Shown here piece by piece: positions 58,303 through 64,000 of a DNA stretch of 64,000 nucleotides. The number at the start of each line of letters is the position of its first letter. Position 1 is the stretch's first letter. The position numbers and the translations under genes are program-made. Source of the DNA: Desulfonatronum sp. SC1 (GTDB taxonomy: Bacteria; Desulfobacterota; Desulfovibrionia; Desulfovibrionales; Desulfonatronaceae); contig NZ_PZKN01000006.1 of NCBI RefSeq assembly GCF_003046795.1, positions 89,578 through 153,577 of the forward strand, read 5' to 3'. The notes under the pieces are model-generated. The model was not told the origin of the DNA. It saw nothing but the letters and a program-made list of their open reading frames with translations, and ran no database searches.

Positions 58303-60150
58303 GTGAACACGTTTGAAGCGAATCGAAGGCATCGGGTATTGGTCATTGACGATACTCCAGCCATTCATGAGGATTTTCGGAAGACCCTGGCCGTTAGCGA
58401 GCCGACGGACAAAGGGCTGTTGGATATGGAGTCCGAACTTTTCGGGGTCAGCGCTCCTGAACCGGACTTGGGGAGTTTTAGCGTGGACTTCGCGTCGCAG
58501 GGCCGGGAGGGTGTGGACATGGCCGTGCGGGCCAAGGCCGAAGAGCTTCCCTACGCCTTGGCCTTTGTAGACGGACGGATGCCCCCCGGCATGGACGGCA
58601 TCGAGACCATCCGGGAACTGTGGCAGTCCTGTCCAGACCTGCAGATCGTGCTTTGCACGGCCTCTGCGGACTATTCGTGGCGGGGCATTCAGACGGTTTT
58701 GGGAACGAGCGACAACCTGGTTATCCTGAAGAAACCCTTCGATACCATGGAGGTGCTGCAACTAACCCACGCCCTGACCCGGAAATGGGCCTTGAGCCGA
58801 GAGATCAAGGGACGGCTGTACAAGCTGGCCTACTATGACAGCTTGACCGATCTGCCCAACCGGACATTTTTTCTGGACCGGCTCGAGTATCTACTGAAAA
58901 CGAACAAGCGGTACGGGCATACGGGCGCACTTTTATTCCTTGACCTGGATGCCTTCAAGCGAATCAACGACAGCTTGGGCCACGGCGTCGGCGATGAGCT
59001 GCTCAAGGTTATATCCCTGAGAATGTTGGACTGCCTGCGAGGCATGGTTCCGGTTGTCCGGCTCGATTCAGGGGATATGGCGGCCCGACTGGGCGGAGAC
59101 GAGTTCGCCGTGATCCTGTCGAACCTGGAACAGCCCGACACCGCCGCCAACGTGGCCTTGCGGATCACCGAGCACCTTGCCCGGCCCATCACCGTCGGCA
59201 GTCACCAGGTTTCCGTAACCTCGAGTATCGGTATCACTTTGTTTCCCCAGGATGGAGAAGATGTCGAGACATTGATGAAGAATGCCGATTTGGCCATGTA
59301 CAACGCCAAACGCAGGGGGCCGAACGCGTTTTTGTTTTACCGGGATTTCATGAATGTTACGGTCCGGAAGCGATTGGCCCTGGAACACCATCTGCGCCGG
59401 GCCATTGCCGAAAATGAACTTTCGCTGCATTACCAGCCGCAGATCAACCTGACGACGGGCCAAGTCGTCGGGTTGGAGGCCTTGCTGCGCTGGGACAATC
59501 CGGAACTGGGTATGATCCCTCCGCTGGAGTTCATACCTATCGCCGAAGAGAACGGGCTGATCATATCCATCGGAGAGTGGGTTCTGCGCGCGGCCTGTAC
59601 GCAAGCCAAGGCCTGGCTAGACCAAGGGGTGCCGCTGCCTCGGGTCGGGGTCAACATTGCGTTGTCACAGCTTATTCATGGCGGTTTTTTGGCGATGGTC
59701 GACGACGTGCTCGCCGAGACGACCTTGCCTCCTCGCTTGCTGGAAATGGAAATTACGGAAAGCATGCTGATGAGCGATCCCGACGGAGTGGCCCGGGTTC
59801 TTCACAAGCTGAGGGAACGGGGAATAAAGGTGGCCATCGACGATTTCGGCACGGGCTACTCCAGCCTGGGGCGGTTGCGGGACTTGCCCATCGATTGCCT
59901 GAAGATCGACCGCTGCTTCATCAGGGGCATCAGCATGGGCATGCGCGACGAGCCTATTCTAAACGCGATGATCGGCATGGCCGCGGCCCTGGATTTGCGA
60001 GTGGTCGCCGAGGGCGTGGAGTCCGCCGGACAGGTTGATTTTTTGCGTTCCAGCCATTGCCCGGAAGTCCAAGGCTTCTTGTTCAGCCACCCTCTCTCCG
60101 CGTCACAGGCTGAGATTTTTTTGCGTGATAATTCCCGGGCGAGAGAGTGA
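58303..60150 (+). CDS. response regulator with GGDEF and EAL domains (copy 2)
   Basis: It starts at the GTG at 58303 (AGGAGG 5 bases upstream), giving MNTFEANRRHRVLVIDD, the same length as copy 1; the ATG at 58285 would overlap copy 1. It has 615 residues. REC keeps IHEDFRKTL, FVDGRMPPGMDG and VILKKPF. GGDEF is LGGDEF. EAL has LEALLRWD, ITESML, DDFGTGYSSL and AEGVES, all intact. It is a clear tandem duplicate of copy 1. The histidine kinase 127 bases downstream is the likely phosphodonor to both. Confidence 0.93.
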   Translation: MNTFEANRRHRVLVIDDTPAIHEDFRKTLAVSEPTDKGLLDMESELFGVSAPEPDLGSFSVDFASQGREGVDMAVRAKAEELPYALAFVDGRMPPGMDGIETIRELWQSCPDLQIVLCTASADYSWRGIQTVLGTSDNLVILKKPFDTMEVLQLTHALTRKWALSREIKGRLYKLAYYDSLTDLPNRTFFLDRLEYLLKTNKRYGHTGALLFLDLDAFKRINDSLGHGVGDELLKVISLRMLDCLRGMVPVVRLDSGDMAARLGGDEFAVILSNLEQPDTAANVALRITEHLARPITVGSHQVSVTSSIGITLFPQDGEDVETLMKNADLAMYNAKRRGPNAFLFYRDFMNVTVRKRLALEHHLRRAIAENELSLHYQPQINLTTGQVVGLEALLRWDNPELGMIPPLEFIPIAEENGLIISIGEWVLRAACTQAKAWLDQGVPLPRVGVNIALSQLIHGGFLAMVDDVLAETTLPPRLLEMEITESMLMSDPDGVARVLHKLRERGIKVAIDDFGTGYSSLGRLRDLPIDCLKIDRCFIRGISMGMRDEPILNAMIGMAAALDLRVVAEGVESAGQVDFLRSSHCPEVQGFLFSHPLSASQAEIFLRDNSRARE

Positions 60151-60277
60151 TCCGGATTTGTCGGTCATTTCAGCCTCAAGGATACATACTCAAAGGAGCA
60201 GCGGATGGTGATTCGCCCCTTCACATCGCCCTGCAGTCCCGGATGAATCTGGTGGTGGGGACTGAAGTGCTAATAAA

Positions 60278-62527
60278 ATGAAGAATATCTCCCGGATGAA
60301 CCCCTCGGCCATGGGATCTGAACACACCAATCGTCGCGGCTTGGGCATCGCCCTGCGCACGGCCTTGCTGTCCTGGATGGTGAGCCTGGCCACCCTGGCC
60401 ATCTTCGTCATGATGGTCATTCCCCAGCAGAAGCGAACGTTTTTACTCAATCTGGAATCCAAGGCCAACAGCGTGGCCGTCTCCCTGCGTGACGTGGCCG
60501 CCGGGGCCGCTGTCAACGAAGATTTCGCCAGCGTGATCAGTGCCAGTCTGACCTTGATTCAGGGCGATCCCGAAATCGACTTCCTGGTCGTCATGAAGAA
60601 CGACGGCTATTCGCTGATCAACGATCACAACGGCTGGCGAGTCGAACCCCAGGCCGGTCCGTACTGGCATCCCAGCCAGCGTGTCGCCACCGGGGCTATT
60701 GCCGCGATTCCCGACTTCAGTCCCCGCACCTTTCACTACGCCCAGCCGTTCGATTATTCCGGCATCGAATGGGGCTGGATTCATGTCGGGCTTTCCTTGG
60801 CAAGCTACGACCAGAGCGTCGCGACCCTGTACCGAAACACGCTCATCCTGGCCTTGGGCTGCATCCTGTTCAGCTTTGCGGCCTCGTTGTTCTATGCGCG
60901 GCAGCTTGTCCAACCCATTTTGCGCTTGCGCGGGGTGGTCCAGCGCATCGCCGATGGGGATCTCACGGTACGCGCGGATGTGGCCCGGCAGGACGAGTTG
61001 GGCGCCTTGGCCGTGTCAGTGAACACCATGGCCGAAGCCTTGCTCCGGCGAGACCGCATCCTGGAGGGCGTTCGTTTCGCGGCGCAGCAGTTCGTGCAGA
61101 CCGGCCACTGGCAATCCGTCATCGATCAGGTTCTGGCAAGACTGGGTCAGGCGTCCGAAGCCAGTCGGGCCTACATTTTCAAAAATCACCAGGACAACGT
61201 GGGCCGGTTGAGCTGCTCCTTGATTCATGAATGGACCCTGGTCGGCATAATGCCGCAGATCCATAACCCGGGATTGCGGGACTTGCCGTACACGCGACCC
61301 GGCTTGGACCACTGGGGCGAACTGTTCGCCCGGGGGGGGTGCATCTCCGGACCGGTGGACGAGATGAGCCCCGAGGAGCAAGCCGATCTTCGTCCTCAGG
61401 GCATCAAGTCCCTGCTGGCCATACCTATTTTTGTCGATGAGCATTGGTGGGGTTTCATCGGGCTGGACGACTGCGTCACGGCCCGTTCGTGGTCCGAGCC
61501 GGAAAAGGACAGCTTGCGCGCCGCGGCGGACATAATCGGGGCGACCATTGCCCGGCAGAGGGTTCAGGACGCGTTGCTGGAATCCAAGTCCACGTTGGAA
61601 CAGAGGGTTCTCGCGCGGACCCGGGAACTCCAGAGTCAAGTCCGGGCCAAAGAGCGGGCCCTGGCCGAGCTGGCCGCGGCGCAAAGCTCTCTTTTGGAGA
61701 TGTCCCGTGCCGCGGGCATGGCCGAGGTGGCTACCGGGGTGCTGCACAACGTGGGCAACGTACTGAACAGCGTGAACGTGTCCTGTTCCTTGCTTCAGGA
61801 TCAGCTTCGCCAGTCACGGGTAGGCAACGTGGCCAAGGTGGCGGAGATGTTGAGCGAAGCTGAGGGTGAGCTGCCCCGCTTTTTGGCCGAGGACTCTCGT
61901 GGGCGCCGGATTCCGGCCTATTTACGTTCTTTGGCCGATGTCCTGCAAGAAGAACAGAAGCTTATGGCCAGGGAAGCCCAGACACTGCAAGACCGAGTCG
62001 AGCACATCAAGGAAATCGTCTCCATGCAGCAAACTTTCGGGCGTATCTCCGGAGTCCTGGAAATTTTGCCTCCGGAGCAGTTGATGGAAGACGCCCTCAA
62101 GCTCAACGCCGAGGCTTTGGCCCGGCACGGGATCACGGTGCGCCGCGAATACGAGCCCATGCCTCCGGTCAGCGTGGATAAGCACAAGGTTTTGCAAATT
62201 CTCCTGAACCTGATCACTAACGCCAAGTACGCCTGCCTGGAAGGAGATGCGGATGCAATGACGATCACCCTGGCCCTGTCCCGCCCAGCTTCGGACCGGG
62301 TGCTCATGCAGGTCGTCGACAACGGGATGGGCATTGCTCCGGAGAATTTGACCCGGATTTTCCAGCACGGCTTCACCACCCGCCAGGGCGGCCACGGTTT
62401 CGGCCTGCATAGCGGAGCCCTAGCCGCCAGGGAACTCGGCGGCAGTCTGAGCGTACACAGTGATGGTCCGGGTCGCGGCGCGACGTTCACTCTGGAGTTT
62501 CCAACTGCTGGGAACGGCGCGCAATAA
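60278..62527 (+). CDS. HAMP-GAF sensor histidine kinase with LHNVGN-type H-box
   Basis: 749 residues from the ATG at 60278; the start is uncertain because no ribosome site is clear and ATGs at 60299 and 60311 are in frame. TM1 is about 30-50, the periplasmic sensor about 55-185, TM2 about 190-208 and HAMP about 210-262. A GAF domain (about 270-430) and coiled coil lead to the unusual H-box [17 protein letters not shown] with His490. The ATPase domain has [11 protein letters not shown] and [14 protein letters not shown]. There is no receiver domain. It lies between the REC-GGDEF-EAL pair and a PhnD-like binding protein. Confidence 0.9.
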   Translation: MKNISRMNPSAMGSEHTNRRGLGIALRTALLSWMVSLATLAIFVMMVIPQQKRTFLLNLESKANSVAVSLRDVAAGAAVNEDFASVISASLTLIQGDPEIDFLVVMKNDGYSLINDHNGWRVEPQAGPYWHPSQRVATGAIAAIPDFSPRTFHYAQPFDYSGIEWGWIHVGLSLASYDQSVATLYRNTLILALGCILFSFAASLFYARQLVQPILRLRGVVQRIADGDLTVRADVARQDELGALAVSVNTMAEALLRRDRILEGVRFAAQQFVQTGHWQSVIDQVLARLGQASEASRAYIFKNHQDNVGRLSCSLIHEWTLVGIMPQIHNPGLRDLPYTRPGLDHWGELFARGGCISGPVDEMSPEEQADLRPQGIKSLLAIPIFVDEHWWGFIGLDDCVTARSWSEPEKDSLRAAADIIGATIARQRVQDALLESKSTLEQRVLARTRELQSQVRAKERALAELAAAQSSLLEMSRAAGMAEVATGVLHNVGNVLNSVNVSCSLLQDQLRQSRVGNVAKVAEMLSEAEGELPRFLAEDSRGRRIPAYLRSLADVLQEEQKLMAREAQTLQDRVEHIKEIVSMQQTFGRISGVLEILPPEQLMEDALKLNAEALARHGITVRREYEPMPPVSVDKHKVLQILLNLITNAKYACLEGDADAMTITLALSRPASDRVLMQVVDNGMGIAPENLTRIFQHGFTTRQGGHGFGLHSGALAARELGGSLSVHSDGPGRGATFTLEFPTAGNGAQ

Positions 62528-62615
62528 GCGGCGTGGCGGTTCTGATCTCAAGAGCTCGAAATCAATCCTCGAATTGGTTGACAATCCTGAACTTTTCCGC
62601 GGAGGTTCTCTTCTA

Positions 62616-63527
62616 ATGAGAACACTCATGGCTTTTCTGTTGGTAATGTATGCGGCCGGCTGGTCTCATGCCGAGCCTGAGCTGGTCCGAAGCGATCAAG
62701 TCGTCCGCCTCGGTATTTCCTCGCGAACCTTTCCGGCGACTAATCGCAACGACGCCCTTGCCGCCATGAGGGTTTGGGTGGATACGGTCATCAAGGAGCG
62801 GGAGCTTCGGGAGAGCGTGGAAGTGGCGTTGTATGACTCGGTTGAGGAACTGCGCTCGGCCTATGAGCAGGGACGCGTCGACGCGGTTTCCCTGACCACG
62901 GAGGAAATCATGCTCCTGGGAGTCCGACCGGACTATGTCTACATCCCGAACCAGGATCACGGCTTTCATGTCCGGTATGTGCTCCTCGTGCGTCGCGACG
63001 GCGCGGTCGCCGACGTGGCGGACCTCACGGGGCATGAGCTGGTCGTTGCCGATCATCAGCGGATGGTCTTCGCCGGATTCTGGCTGGAAAGCCTGCTGGC
63101 CGACGTTGACGGCAACCGGACTGGCAGGCGGCTTGTGGATCAGGCCAGGGTGGCGAAACCGTCCAAAGCCATCTTGCGGGTCTTTTTTCAACAGGCCCAG
63201 GCCGCCCTGGTCACCTTGGAAGCTTTTGAGCTGGCGTGCGAACTCAATCCGCAGCTTCGCGACGAACTCAAGGTCTTGCGTGAATCGCCGCCACTGGTGA
63301 CAGCCTTATTTCTTTTCCGGCCGGACTGGCATGGAGTCACAAGGGAACGGCTCGAAGAGGCTGTCTTGAATCTGCATGCCACTCCCGGAGGTCAGCAGGT
63401 GCTCACCGTGTTCCAGAGTTCCCGCATGGAGAAGCAGCCTGGCTCCGTACTGGACTCCACGCGAAGCTTTCTTGAGCGATATCTTGGGTTCGCGCCTGAT
63501 CCGCCGCCCGGGGAGGAACCGTCATGA
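62616..63527 (+). CDS. PhnD-like periplasmic binding protein next to a sensor kinase
   Basis: 303 residues from the ATG at 62616 (GGAGG 10 bases upstream); the longer frame overlaps the kinase. The signal peptide ends at SHAEPE. VVRLGISSRTFPATNRNDAL is the start of the binding fold, followed by VDAVSLTTEEIMLLG and LTGHELVVADHQRM. A late FFQQAQAALVTLEAFELA segment matches the PhnD-type family. No transporter genes follow. It is the second instance in the window of such a protein beside a kinase without a transporter. Confidence 0.82.
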   Translation: MRTLMAFLLVMYAAGWSHAEPELVRSDQVVRLGISSRTFPATNRNDALAAMRVWVDTVIKERELRESVEVALYDSVEELRSAYEQGRVDAVSLTTEEIMLLGVRPDYVYIPNQDHGFHVRYVLLVRRDGAVADVADLTGHELVVADHQRMVFAGFWLESLLADVDGNRTGRRLVDQARVAKPSKAILRVFFQQAQAALVTLEAFELACELNPQLRDELKVLRESPPLVTALFLFRPDWHGVTRERLEEAVLNLHATPGGQQVLTVFQSSRMEKQPGSVLDSTRSFLERYLGFAPDPPPGEEPS

Positions 63528-63675
63528 CCTCACGGATCTGGCTGGCCGGGATGAGGCAAGGGAGGCGATCGACCCGCTTCCTGTCAGAAATGTCTCAACT
63601 GTCTGGCACAAAATGGGAAGCGCCTTGAAAATGATCGAAACCCACAAGCGGATCGCATTGGAGCCTTCTCGATTC

Positions 63676-63879
63676 ATGAAAACTCTCGTCGTTTTTCTGC
63701 TGATATTCATGGTGGTCTGCGAGATTCAGGCCGAGCCCGCCCGCGGCCAGAACCACCAGGTCGTCCACATCGGTGTTTCCGACCGGACCTTCCCGGCCGC
63801 CAACCGCAACGACGCCCTCGCGGCCCTCAAGGTTTGGGCGTCTATGGTCTTCGACTCGCTCAATATTCAGGAGCACTAG
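63676..63879 (+). pseudogene. truncated duplicate of the PhnD-like binding protein
   Basis: From the ATG at 63676 it has a signal peptide (VVFLLIFMVVCEIQA) and then VVHIGVSDRTFPAANRNDAL, nearly the same as the preceding gene (VVRLGISSRTFPATNRNDAL). After LKVWASMV the similarity stops and the frame ends at 63879 with 67 residues. Only the first quarter of the protein is present. It may be a partial tandem duplication or a gene cut by an insertion at its 3' side. Confidence 0.7.
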
Positions 63880-64000
63880 TGTCCCAACGTTTTTCATTAA
63901 TCAATGCTTAAGACTCTGTAAAATATGACTTTTTATTCTTTTTTGGCTGTTACCGATTTGAACATCCAGCAGCTAGTACCTTATACCTCTTGCAACATTT
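63880..64000. other. AT-rich edge segment, possible insertion-element boundary
   Basis: The last 121 bases are much richer in A and T than the rest of the window and begin directly where the binding-protein duplicate breaks off (around CACTAGTGTCCCAACG). No gene or inverted repeat can be confirmed inside the window. Confidence 0.3.

Overview
Organism. The window is about 60% GC, with short intergenic gaps and many ATGA or TGATG overlaps. It encodes a RACo-like 2Fe-2S/ASKHA protein beside an RCKP-type zinc ribbon, a rsmD-coaD-miaA cluster, TamA/TamB outer-membrane assembly, and many PAS/Cache/HAMP signalling proteins. This suggests a Gram-negative, anaerobic, delta-type bacterium, most likely of the Desulfovibrionales (Desulfovibrio/Desulfonatronum-like). 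That is inferred from gene content only; no rRNA or tRNA gene was seen.

Layout. 1-5.5 kb (minus): a cut-off Rsm22-like methyltransferase coupled to the ASKHA protein, a 37-residue zinc ribbon, then a terminator closing rsmD-coaD-miaA-exported protein. 5.7-6.9 kb (plus): Smr protein and fluoride channel. 6.8-13.5 kb (minus): malate synthase G, two SAM methyltransferases and two membrane-type GTPases, overlapping by 1-4 bases or separated by 16. 13.6-21.8 kb (minus): MscS-like channel, tamA, tamB. 22.0-26.3 kb (plus): RND adaptor lipoprotein and RND pump. 26.4-63.9 kb (plus): a signalling island with two PhnD-like binding proteins plus a truncated third, six intact sensor kinases, a diguanylate cyclase, two tandem REC-GGDEF-EAL proteins, an EAL-HDOD protein, two chemoreceptors and a CheW. 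Inside it are a three-gene envelope cassette (CsgG-like lipoprotein, membrane protein, exported protein) and at least six decayed genes.

How it works together. Most of the right two thirds looks like sensory input feeding phosphorelay, c-di-GMP and chemotaxis output. Twice a PhnD-like periplasmic binding protein lies beside a membrane histidine kinase with no ABC permease or ATPase, and once a binding-protein domain is fused to a kinase. These proteins are probably used as sensors rather than for uptake.

Most unusual feature. Two short-repeat families are scattered through the window. One is a composite element of about 170-240 bp with GGTTCAC/GTGAACC heptamer ends and an inner palindrome. 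The other is tandem 7-mers of the AGAAGTC/AGCCCTC type. Both occur between genes and also in frame inside two hybrid histidine kinases, at the same two positions in each kinase (one loop of the ATPase domain, one loop of the receiver domain). A related perfect palindrome lies in frame in the ASKHA gene.
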